NCBI GenBank assembly: GCA_961205875.1
Contig: OY540820.1
Coordinates: 6,138,001-6,202,000 of the forward strand
Origin: Sialis fuliginosa
Taxonomy: Eukaryota > Arthropoda > Insecta > Megaloptera > Sialidae
Length of the DNA: 64,000 bases
Direction: 5' to 3'
In this document: positions 42,964 to 52,910 of the stretch, piece after piece
How positions within the stretch are numbered: position 1 is the stretch's first letter
Layout of the letters: each line of letters starts with the position of its first letter
The notes under the pieces: generated by a model
Database searches by the model: none
What the model was told of the DNA's origin: nothing
The model's input: only the letters and a program-made list of their open reading frames with translations
Position numbers and translations under genes: made by a program

Positions 42964-42973
42964 TATAAATGTT

Positions 42974-43080
42974 TTTGTTTCTGCACATAAGTTGTGTTGG
43001 TTTGGTCGTTGGTCGATTGAACGATCAAACAGACGCGGTTAATACCTAGATTCTAAGAACCATAGCAAGATCATCATAAA
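42974..43080. mobile_element. Palindromic retroposon family, short decayed copy
   Basis: Antisense TTGTGTTGGTTTGGTCG facing sense GATCAAACAGACGCGGTT, then GATTCTAAGAACCATAGC and AAGATCATC. No duplication recognised. Confidence 0.5.
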
Positions 43081-43094
43081 TGAATCTATGCATC

Positions 43095-43720
43095 TTGGCA
43101 GGTGCGTATACAACCTCACTTCTCAGAGGGAGACATACAGTAAAAAATTATAAATTTAACATTCAAATAGCATCATATTTGAAATAAACGTATAATAAAT
43201 CTCAAAATATTTTTTATTGTTTAGTTTTTGTAAAAAAAAAATCCAGAATAGTATACAGAAAATTCGCTGATTAATAAACTATAAATCACAATTTATCTAG
43301 GGCTGCTATTTTCGAGATATTAGTTAACAAAAATTTTCTTGACTGCAAATTCTTTAATTGTTTATTTTACAAATTCGAACGTTGCAAACGTTAGTAGAGA
43401 GAGATGCACAATATGGCAACTAGAAATGAAGTCAAATCAATTTCCTATAAACTCATATAAAATAATTACCTACTAATTAGGTATATTAAAAATAGTCTGT
43501 CAATCTTCATTTGTACGTGTCAAGGAGCTAATTATCAAAATATAATTTTTTTATTCAAATGATTTTGTAGTTGAAAATTTATTAATACATAGTGATTTGA
43601 ACTCATCTGACTACTTTAAATAACTTTCGGATTTCTTCATAATATCTAGTGTATTTTTTAAATTATTTGGGGGGGGGGGGAGGGGGTATGACCCCTTGAC
43701 ACTCCCTTGTATACGCGCCT
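43095..43720 (+). repeat. Dispersed repeat shared with 63062-63360
   Basis: TTGTACGTGTCAAGGAGC through ACATAGTGATTTGAACTC to TAATATCTAGTGTATTTTT is nearly identical between the two places. Here the right part has a G run; there it reads GAGAGGGTCATGACCCC. The copy here is longer on its left. Class unknown. Confidence 0.7.
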
Positions 43721-43721
43721 A

Positions 43722-43850
43722 GATCTTGATTTCTATATAGGTATATGTTGCGTCGGTTTGGTTGATCTATCGGCCAACGACCAAACTGCCAAGGTTTATA
43801 CCCAAAAGCTAAAATCCATATTAAAATCATCGCAGAAGTCTAAAATCTTG
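43722..43850. mobile_element. Palindromic retroposon family, decayed copy
   Basis: Antisense GATCTTGATTTC to ATCGGCCAACG abutting sense ACCAAACTGCC to AAAATCATCGCAGAAG. It lies at the edge of the dispersed repeat at 43095-43720. Confidence 0.5.
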
Positions 43851-44006
43851 TATTAATGCCTCTATGGATCTTGGCTTATACTAAGATCACCACGGAAATA
43901 TAGAAATGTCTATTTTTTTTCTCTTGATTGCAAAAATTTTTTTTATCCGATTGTCGGATTATAATTTTATTGAGATTTTTGGAAGCAGAATCAAAAATTA
44001 TACCTA

Positions 44007-44229
44007 CACTGAAAGACATATCGTTCATTAATATTATGAAACGCATTCAACAACCATAAATTCATAGTACCTAATAATGATGAAATACTTTATATTAAAG
44101 TAAAAATTCATTAAAAGTAAAAAAGTAATGAATTTTTACTTTAATATAAAGTATTTCTTCTTTGTTGTTTGTTTGTTTCTCTCTGTTGAATGCGTTTCAT
44201 AATATTAATGAACGGTATTTCTTTCAGTG
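44007..44229. mobile_element. Foldback MITE, 223 bp
   Basis: Ends CACTGAAAGACATATCGTTC and the inverted GAACGGTATTTCTTTCAGTG. Arms continue through TTAATATTATGAAACGCATT and an inner perfect segment ACTTTATATTAAAGTAAAAA, so almost the whole element folds back around a short loop at 44115-44130. No exact target duplication seen. Confidence 0.8.
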
Positions 44230-44349
44230 AACTATCATTAAAATTAAAATCCGAATGCTTGTTTAAATTTCATAAAAACTTTGAAAGGCTATATTTTAAT
44301 AACCGTGTAAGATAAAGACCGTGGTTTAAAAAATACAGCATCCATACTA

Positions 44350-44640
44350 ATAATATATAATATTATAAAAAACGAGGCTTTAGTGGGGCTACCAACGACA
44401 AATACTAAAGTCAACAATATCATTTTAAATTTTGGAATAGAATTTTTTATTTTCATATCTATAGGCATGTGGGGTGTCGAAACGTAGATCTCAATTAGTA
44501 GAATATGACCCTATTTTTTTTTTTTTTTCTAACTCAAAAATGTGCCTGTGGCTCCAAACAGTCCACGTAGTACGTACTTCGAAATCCTTATGGAATACAC
44601 CCGTGTATTTTTTTGACTGAATTATTACTTATTAATAGTA
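44350..44640 (-). repeat. Family R repeat, internally deleted inverted copy
   Basis: GATCTCAATTAGTAGAAT matches 1840-1857 and CAGTCCACGTAGTACGTA matches 995-1013, both inverted, but only ~100 bp separates them here against ~830 bp in the 953 copy. Confidence 0.7.
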
Positions 44641-45944
44641 TTTATATCATCTCGCTCTCGTCTCCGTAAAAAACAGACAGTCTCGTATAAATTTAAGGCA
44701 CTCTCGTTTTGATATTACGCACTAATTATTTCACTAAAAATAACAATATATTATTTGAAACAGAACGAGCAAATAAATTCTAAGACATATAATTATACAG
44801 GAATTAAAAGTCACACCTACTTTATTTATTTACAGTTTTCTTTTACTCTTCTACTAGAGTAGCTTGTGATAATTAATACCTGTATATATTTAAAACACAA
44901 CTCAGAAAAGCAAGAAGAAAAAATGCAGGTATATATAATAATTAATAAAACATTAAATGCCATAACTCAGTTTAAATGATTTAGATTCAAAAGGACAAAG
45001 GTTCGATACCGCCCTTTTTCCAACCTCTTAAATGAAGTAGCAATTCGTATCGCTACCTGACTCAATCGCTAACCAACCGACGGTAAATCGAAAAAACCAA
45101 CGTTAGATCCGTATATACACGCACGATTTAACGTAACCATGGGTTATTATTATTTTTACAGAAATAGACACACCTGAAAAACAATAATTTTTGGCAAAAA
45201 TATGTGCGAGTAATATTTCAAATTTCATCGCCGGACGTTTTGAAAAATGATCCAAGCCGGTATGTTAGATTTATTACAGCAATATGATTTTTTTGATTGT
45301 TGATATATCGTTCGATTTTATGTCATTTAAGTTTGGCCGGAACGAAATGCGTTATTAAATGCGCACAGGTGCTTATGGTTTGACCGCAACTATACAACTG
45401 TACACTGTAGGGGCGCGTAATGATGGGCCTTAGGCAGAAAAAGTTGTCGCCCCCACCTCCCTTTATTAAATTTAGTAAAAAATTTCAAAATTTATAATAA
45501 AATTAGCAAAATTGTCACCATATAAAATCTCATGAAGATCTTTTTGTCAAGTGCGAATTGCACTTCGCGTACTAGTATCCCGTACCGTTGATTCGAATGT
45601 TAATTAAATTAAATTTTATCAAAGTTAAGAACCACCACAATTGTTACATTTATATTAGATAGATTGGTCCAATTATACTACTTATAATATATTTTTGTAA
45701 AAGTTTTGAATTATAAAAAAAACGTAAGTGCGGTGGTGCTGATAATATTTTTGTGATCTCGGCTTTATTATAGATATTATTAGCAATAATGTTAAATATA
45801 ATTAATAATATATATTTAGGCATTTATTAAACAAAATAATATTTCTACGTATAATAATATTTAATAGTCCATTACTAGTTCGAATAGCAAAAAAAAGAAT
45901 AAAGTCTGACGTTGGCTAAAGTGCAAGGTTTATTCATTTAAGGG
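44641..45944. other. AT-rich intergenic, nothing recognised
   Basis: No gene. 45410-45470 has GGGGCGCGTAATGATGG and CGCCCCCACC, possibly a hAT-MITE end without a visible partner. Confidence 0.5.
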
Positions 45945-46334
45945 TCGATTACATTGAGCGAGTTTACAAGCTAACAAGCTGGCTTGTTAGCTTGTAAGAT
46001 AGTGATGATGACACACAAAACTTTCCATTCGCTCAGTAGCCAACTAGCTAGCGAGTAAACCACGTGTTGTGAATACATTTTATAGACACTGAAACCAGGA
46101 ATCACCGAGTTACTAGCAGCTAGCAAACTAGCTACTATGATAACACACGGCTAGTTTACAAGCTAAGAAGCTAACAAGCCTACAAGCCAGCGAGTAAAGT
46201 AGCCCGGCTTTCAACTTTTGTAGCAGATTGTTTACAAGCAGCTTGTTAGCTAGTGAACATGATTACATTGAGCGAGTTTACAAGCAGCTTGTAAAAAAGC
46301 TGGCTTGTAGCTTGTAAACTCGCTCAATGTAATC
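45945..46334. mobile_element. AGCT-rich palindromic MITE, about 390 bp
   Basis: Ends GTCGATTACATTGAGCGAG and the inverted CTCGCTCAATGTAATCGAC. The interior is packed with AAGCTAACAAGC, GCTAGC and GCTTGT motifs in both orientations, and GATTACATTGAGCGAG repeats directly at 46261. Flanking duplication not identified. Confidence 0.75.
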
Positions 46335-46370
46335 GACGTTTTACACGCTTTGAATTCTCAACGCCAACAT

Positions 46371-47656
46371 TAGGGCATACAAAAAACCGATAAAATTTCA
46401 AAAACCGGTTTTCGGTTTTTCATAAAGTGAAAAACCGGTTAACCGGTTTTTAGTCGGGTTTTTCAATTAAGTTTAAAAAATGTTTTAAACTATTTAAATT
46501 TAAATAAAATAATATTTTAATATTAAAAAAACAAAACTTATTTAAAAATTGAGACTATTCAATTTCAAATTGGGAATAATCAATTTCAAAATTGAGACTA
46601 TTCAATTTCAAATTGTAAATAATCAATTTCAAATTGAGACTTATCAACTACAAATTGGGAACTATTAATTTTAAATTTGTAAAGATAGTTTAAAAGCTAA
46701 TATTAAAAGTGATATAGGTGAAGACAGTAAATATGACTCAAACTGAGTTTCGTTTACAGTAGCTAAAAAATATTGTAGGAAAAAATATCACGAAAATTAT
46801 TGTTAATTATATCCGATATGTCACTCATGATATATAATTATATGATCCATTAATTATGATTTGTTAATTTGGACAATAGTAAATAATTGAGGGCCTGATT
46901 TTAAATAAAATTAAGAAATTAAAAATATTTAATATATGTTAACTTAATTAATAAATATTCGTAACAATAATAAGTTAAATAATAATTGCAACCCTATACA
47001 AGTATACAAGGCTCTAGCCTGGGAGTCTAGGATTAAGGGGGATCTGGCCCGGCGAGCAAAAATAAAAATCAGCGAATGTTATATTTACGTATTTAAATTA
47101 TTAATTGAATGACCGAAAAAAAAGGCTGGACAAGAAAAAATTTCTTATGGGGTTCGCCAATAATTCAACAGGAGCTCGTGATAGTATGTGGAGGCCATAA
47201 TTGCAGCTATAGTAAATATATTTTGTTTTATAAAACATTATATTATATTGAAATAAATTGTTTATTTATTTTCATCTCAAATGTGGAATTTACAATTCTC
47301 AATTTGAAATTTATTATTCTAAATTTGAACTTGAAATGGTATAATCTCCTTTATTAACATATTATTATATACTTCAGGAATGACCCTCAAATTCCATTCA
47401 CTCCGCTATAGTATTTTTATTTACACATTACGCGTTACTTTATAGATGTCCCCCTTTTTTAATTTAAATAAATTCACAACATAAATACTTCATGAATAAC
47501 AGTAAAAAAATAAAATTATTTGTCACTTAAAGAAACAAAAAAATATATATATAATTGACTTTCGGTTTTTCGGGAAAAACCCGGTTTTACGGTTTTGGTA
47601 AATTTTAACAAAAAACCGGTTAACCGGTGTCGGTTAAAACCGGTTTACATGCCCTA
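46371..47656. mobile_element. hAT-like element, 1286 bp, perfect 8-bp duplication
   Basis: Ends TAGGGCATACAAAAAACCG and the inverted CATGCCCTA, with ACCGGTTAACCGGT motifs near both ends. GCCAACAT flanks exactly at 46363-46370 and 47657-47664. The interior has CAATTTCAAATTG-based subrepeats (46559-46680) mirrored near 47290. The 82-codon frame at 47109 shows no transposase features, so it is non-autonomous. Confidence 0.85.
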
Positions 47657-47664
47657 GCCAACAT

Positions 47665-48589
47665 GGAGATGTTAAAGCCAAATATAACGTTTTTTAAAAT
47701 TAATTTTAAAGTATTTACTATTGTAAAATAGGTACATACAAAAAAGTCTAGCTAAATTATATTATTAAATATAATATTATACTATACTGATAAATAGGTA
47801 TATGAAATTGAAAAATATAAGTTAGAAGCCTTCGGCAAGTTATTTTAGTTTTGTATAAATAATGAATTTTAAAAGTTTATTCAAGAACAATTAATGTACA
47901 GAAAGGAAAATTAATAATACTAAAAAATTGTTATTTTTTGTTAATTACATCCTATTCTCACTGGAAAAAATTATACGGACGTATATATAGATTGAACTAA
48001 CAATAATCTATTTTTAATTTTTTTTAAATAAAACAAAAAATAATAATAATATCCAAGTGTCAAAAACAAGATATAAATAAAAATGTGCTTTGTAAAAAAA
48101 TTGATAGATATTTTCTATTAATTGAATTTCATTTATGAACCATGTTTAGCCGTTTTATCTATAGATATAATAATAATACAATTAAGAATTATTTATAAAA
48201 AAATAAAACAATTGTTTTCTTGAAAATAACAAAAAATAATTTAAAAGATATCAAATTTGACATTTTGAGAAGAAATTCTTAGGTATATACATTAAACCTA
48301 CATATATACATATAGGTATATATAATATAAGTATATTATACCTACCTACAGTGAAATAACTCATTAAAAAATAAGTATATATATTAAAATAAAATAAATA
48401 AAAATCAACATAAGAAGAACTACCTACTGTAATTCAAGTAATTAGTAAAAGGCAGGTACAGTGCCGTAGCAAGAAATATTTATCAGTAGTAGTGGAGGGG
48501 AGATACATATCATCATCTATAGGTATATTTTTTGGGATTGATGGGATTCTTTTTTGTAATTCTCATGAACTCATGTTACCAATAAAACA
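47665..48589. other. AT-rich intergenic, nothing recognised
   Basis: A CAGTGCCGTAGC hAT-type end appears at 48461 without a clear partner. Confidence 0.5.
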
Positions 48590-48800
48590 ACTACCTTATT
48601 GTTAAATCAATTTAATTACCAAAGTCCGCAAATATATATAGCTTATTTTTTAAATTATAGTCTTTTATTTTTTTTTCTCCGGTAATGGAAGAAGTAAAAC
48701 CAGTAATGGCCACCCAGTGATGGACACTTGCTAATTATTACAAAATGATAAATACTACGACACAAAAATCATAAAGCAAAAAAAGAAAAATACTATTTTC
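48590..48800 (-). mobile_element. TAAGGTAC-family MITE, internal fragment
   Basis: CCAAAGTCCGCAAATATA, CCAGTAATGGCCACC and GATGGACACTTGCTAAT match 56230-56380 inverted. Both ends are missing. Confidence 0.7.
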
Positions 48801-50289
48801 AAAATTAAGTCATAATCAGGGGTTATTTTAAGAAAATTTTAGAACTACACATTTTCCTTTTTTTCTACTTATAATTTTTCAACTGGATGTACCTTTTGTT
48901 GAAGTATATTTATGTTTTTCAATTGTAATGATCTTTTTTTTTTGATTTTTTTTAACTGTATTTATCTATCTTCTTTGTTTTATAAATATTCCAATTACAA
49001 TGCCCTTTTTTTTGCTCTATACATTTATAATTTACAACTACACAAATTGACTTTTACAACTGCAGAAACAAGCTACAACTACACACTAAAATAACTCCTG
49101 GTCATAATAATAAACATTAGATACCAAATAATTTCAGGAGGTAGTAGAGAGGGGGGTAAATGCCTACCCACCCATAATAACAAATAAATAAATGCATAAT
49201 GTGCAAAATAAGATAGAACTCACATCAACTATACATTAGCTTGATACCCATCTTGCAATTCTTGTTTTAATTCAAAATAAATTTATCAAGTCGATTAATG
49301 TCAGATATGTGATTTGTATCTGACTCCCAGACACATTACTCATGTTACATGTAAACATGAACGCAGGACCGCATTTAGATTGCATAAATATTTTTTGAAT
49401 AATTAAAAAATAAAACCTTTTTTTCTTGATCGAAAAATTAAATAAATACCTATAATAGATTATAAAGGAACCAAACCATTTTGAAAATTTAGTGTATTAT
49501 ATACCAAAATTATAGATAAAAAATTTCGATATTGGATTCTTTTTTATGGAATGCTTTTATGTTTAATAAATTTTTTCAGGACCGTCGAGACCCGCTTTCC
49601 CTATTATTAATATATTAAAATTGATACAAATAAATTGAATGGTTAATATCTCAGCTTGGCGCGATCCTACAGACTCCAATTTAAAAAATATATATTATTA
49701 TCCTGGTTTTCATTAACAGATAAAAACTAAAAAAAAAAAAATTTAAATGATTTTTGGTTACTCTTCTGAGTAAAAGGCTCTGAAAAATACGAACAGGCAC
49801 TTTTTGAGAAAATTTTAAGAAAATGGCATTCCAATTAAAAATTTATTTTTTATTGTCTTGATTCGATTAATAAAAGATAAGATAAAATAAATAAATGCAA
49901 ATTAAAAAAATCTGTTATCTAAATCTTCAAACTAATAATACTATTACAACAATATATAACTTTTCCATTACCTCAAAACAATTAAAATTTAGGTACAGTA
50001 TATACCTAGTGTAGAAACGGCCAAAATGAAACGAAAAAAAAAAAACAATTCTTATCCGTGTTTGATAGAATGATATAACATAAGAAGTCGGTGCAAAGCA
50101 ATTCTCTCCCGCCCCAGGCATCGCCAGGTACATACCGGTAAGAAGAAGAAGAAAATAAAGAACGGCCTAAAAAACACAACTGAAAAAAAGAAACAACAAA
50201 ACAACATATCAACTGCTAGCATCAAAATATGTATACATCATGCCAAGCACTCTTTGATTTAACGGTTTCAAACAATAACCACCACAAAG
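48801..50289. other. AT-rich intergenic, nothing recognised
   Basis: Overlapping short minus-strand frames near 49927-50212 have no domains. The sequence becomes more balanced after about 50050, towards the putative promoter. Confidence 0.5.
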
Positions 50290-50884
50290 CTTCTACTAAA
50301 TAAAGCCCAAATTCCTTTAGAATACTCGTAGAGGACCAATACGAGAGCAAGTACGTATTCCAGCGCATGCAAAGGAACATAGCGCTTGCTCGTGCGAGTA
50401 AGAGAGATGAGGTTGGTTTGAACCACGCCTACTAACAGCTACCAGTACTGCATGGCTACCAAATACACAGAAAAGGTGTGGTCATGTCTCCTATTGGCCA
50501 GTTCAAATTATTGTTGACATAGAGTGGGGGGATAAATCAATGGTATACATATGTAGGGGGGTGAGAAGGTACTGGATTTTGTTCGGGAAACAATATTCTG
50601 TCAGTACGACTTTTGTCACATCGCATATGCAGACGGTCATTGACGAATTTTATTTTAAATTTTTGCCTTATGAATTTTCCAATATCTCGAGATAGGACAT
50701 CGTAAATATCGTGTTCGCAGAGAGATTTCAACGCACGATTCTAGTGAGTGTATTCTAAAAGTGAACCCTATGACTTATCTACACACAAATACAGTGGTAC
50801 CTTCTTAAACAATAGTGTTTCAGTGCGTGTTTTTACAATTTGAAAATCCCACGTGAATGTGTATATTGTATGGCCCAATAATAG
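50290..50884 (+). promoter_or_regulatory. Region just upstream of the putative Lim1 promoter
   Basis: About 600 bp of moderately complex, repeat-free sequence directly upstream of the TATA box. Visible motifs include a CCAAT-type ATTGGCC near 50492, a GC-box-like CCACGCCT near 50424 and a Sox-like ATTGTT near 50510. These are short matches that could be chance; position and the lack of transposons are the main arguments. No convincing protein is encoded here. Confidence 0.35.
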
Positions 50885-50919
50885 TATATAAATATTGAAG
50901 GTGTGATTGTTGTTAGTAC
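50885..50919 (+). promoter_or_regulatory. Lim1: Putative Lim1 core promoter: TATA box plus initiator
   Basis: TATATAAAT starts at 50885, and the arthropod-like initiator TTAGT (50913-50917) places its A at 50915, 30 bp downstream of the first T of the TATA box. This is the canonical spacing. GC content jumps immediately downstream into a CpG-rich leader. No clear downstream promoter element was seen. The pairing with a CpG-rich leader and a good donor 220 bp later makes a chance TATA match in AT-rich DNA less likely, but transcription start data are needed. Confidence 0.55.
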
Positions 50920-51137
50920 GGGTCTGGAGCGGTGCGTTGTTGTACAGAGCCGGGGCGAAGTGACGGGGGCCGCTGGCTCTAGGGGGCCTCAGCCGGGAGT
51001 CGCGCTGGCGACTTACCTGGACGCGGGGGCCGCCTGTCCGTCCACCGTGGGGGCCCCGGCCCTGCATCTCAGAGCCGGCTTGGCTCATGCGCCGATCGGG
51101 CCGCATTTTAACATACACCATACGCCGCACAATATAG
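50915..51137 (+). other. Lim1: Putative Lim1 5' leader exon (non-coding, CpG-rich)
   Basis: A 223-bp CpG-rich block, by far the most GC-rich in the window, begins at the predicted initiator and ends at donor ATATAG|GTAAGG (intron from 51138). It has one ATG (51087), which opens a 16-codon upstream ORF closing at the donor. Joined to 62337, the leader has no in-frame ATG, so Lim1 translation should start at 62360. The reading frame is open across the join from 50885 to the LIM domain, but only GTG and other non-ATG codons could start it. Assignment to Lim1 is inferred from position, strand and the absence of any other gene between. A minus-strand exon in the same block is an alternative reading. 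Confidence 0.55.
51087..51137 (+). CDS. Upstream ORF in the putative Lim1 leader, 16 codons
   Basis: This is the only ATG in the predicted leader. It encodes MRRSGRILTYTIRRTI, and its TAG occupies the last three bases before the GTAAGG donor. It would be the first ORF met by scanning ribosomes and could dampen Lim1 translation. No homology is claimed; chance is possible. Confidence 0.3.
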   Translation: MRRSGRILTYTIRRTI

Positions 51138-52313
51138 GTAAGGCAAAACAAATTATAGATTCAAGTGTCACATGTAAATTTTAATACAATAACTTAATTT
51201 TAAAGTAATTCAGTCGTACTAGAAATTAATCTCGACATAAACTATTTGGGGACTACTGTTTTAAATAAATTACATATTCTATTAAACCACACTATAAAAA
51301 TGAACACGATTCTAAAATACACAGAAAAAAAATTGCATTGGGCCAAAACAATCCGCTTGTTTCATATAATATCGTATATATAATATTACAATACAATTTT
51401 AATCTATCTATATTATTGTTTCTCATAAAAACAATACAGCCGTATGAAAACAATAAATTCTATGTATGAAACTATATTTTGTAAAATAAAAATAAAAATA
51501 TTTTGTCATAAATAAATAAACTTTTAATAGGTACTGTTAATAATGTAAACAATTAAATACCGATTTTAAATTAACATAAAAATAAACAACCACAAGAAAA
51601 ATTAATTTTCAGAATCGCAAATAATTTATATTAATATGTAAGTACTTAATTAAAATTGAATCATATTAAAGTAGAAGAAAATTATATTCTAACAGATTAA
51701 AATTGTCATTGTGCAAATATAGGTACTTATAAATAATATTTAAATTTAACGGGGGGACTTAATAAAACTTATTATAATTGTCAATAAATAAAGTGACGTA
51801 CTCTATAATATTTATTAAAATGTATATGTAGGTATATAAAAATAATAATAAAATAAAAACACTATATTTAAAAATATATACAAACTAGAAGATATATATT
51901 TCTGTGTAGACATTGTCAAACTAAAATCTACTTGAAATGACAAACAGTTTTAGTTTTGCCTTTTTCGTGTTGTGCTAAAATTAATCTGTTAATCTTTTTC
52001 TGGAAAGTCAAATTCAAAGAAGCCAATTTTTGAAGTTAAGGTACCTGGTTTCTCATAAAAAGTTTTATTTGTATGATATAATATGACCTCTATATCTTGT
52101 GTTTCAAAACAAGAGTTATAACACTGATTGTGAGCTAACAAACGAGTAATATAGGTTAAATTAAGGAAAATTTATTAAAATGATGCTTAGCTATTTTTTA
52201 ATATACAGATCGAGCTTTTCACGAAGGAAATTGACAAAATTTAACACTTACAGAATTATTCGACTTGTAGAGGTTCTACTGTATATTATTTTTATTTAAC
52301 CTTTGTGTTAATA

Positions 52314-52910
52314 CAGGGCTGGTTAACCCATGCTCTTTCGTGGGGCTCGCGGCCACATATGAACAAATTATGTTTTTATAATGTTTATTTTAATTATCAG
52401 GTGTTTAACAATAACTGAGGTTGGTTTTAATTCCTGTTGTTTTCTTTAAAATATTGTTCTATTTATGTGACTTAACTACTCATTTTAATTGATAATTTTG
52501 TTTTATAATATAATACAAAATTAGAATTTGAAGTACTTTTGTGAATAAATAAAACCATTATTTATTAGTATTTTAAATACTTGAAACTATATACAGATAT
52601 ATGTATTTTGTTGTTGGTTAAATATTTTTTAAATTTACTATGATTGAACACTTGCTTGTTTTTTTCAATGAGACAAATTACAACCCTTAATCTATGACGG
52701 GGCAAAATATTGAAATTCTTTCGATATTTATTAATTATACAAAATCGTAAATATCTCGGTTTCTATGCGAGGTAGTTGGTAATTTTTTCTCTAAAACTCC
52801 TGCACTTATGTAAGTTTTTTCCTACCTACACCGGATCGAATACAAAATTAGCTTTACATTTTTTATGGTAGTACATTTAAGAGTTTAGGGATGGAGGGTT
52901 ACATAAGCTA
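52314..52910 (+). mobile_element. hAT-like copy, relative of 22110-22932
   Basis: Begins CAGGGCTGG, then GGGGCTCGCGGCCACATATG, TATCAGGTGTTTAACA and AACACTTGCTTGTTTTT, ending near TTAAGAGTTTAGGGATGG. It preserves the site (52555-52570) that is interrupted by the palindromic retroposon in the other copy. Confidence 0.65.

Larger units (their letters stand above)
50768..51151 (-). other. Alternative minus-strand exon candidate in the CpG-rich block
   Basis: The minus strand is open for 127 codons here. It contains a perfect donor, CAG|GTAAGT, with the exon side ending at 51017. Upstream of that donor, an ATG with A at -3 opens MRPDRRMSQAGSEM. This could be an antisense or divergent transcript from a bidirectional CpG promoter. 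The encoded peptide resembles nothing I recognise and looks like a GC-rich shadow frame; the long ORF continues past the donor. Only the donor quality makes it worth listing. Confidence 0.2.

Noticed and set aside
47109-47357. Possible transposase remnant inside the 1.29-kb hAT-like element
   Set aside because: No DDE-type or BED-finger features; hydrophobic AT-driven composition.
50903-51184. 93-codon plus-strand frame as a protein-coding gene
   Set aside because: It starts with GTG, lacks any ATG, continues past a good splice donor and resembles no family; treated as leader-exon sequence.
51901-52260. Further Lim1 exon in the early intron
   Set aside because: No splice-bounded frame with GC-richer codon use; composition same as surrounding intron.
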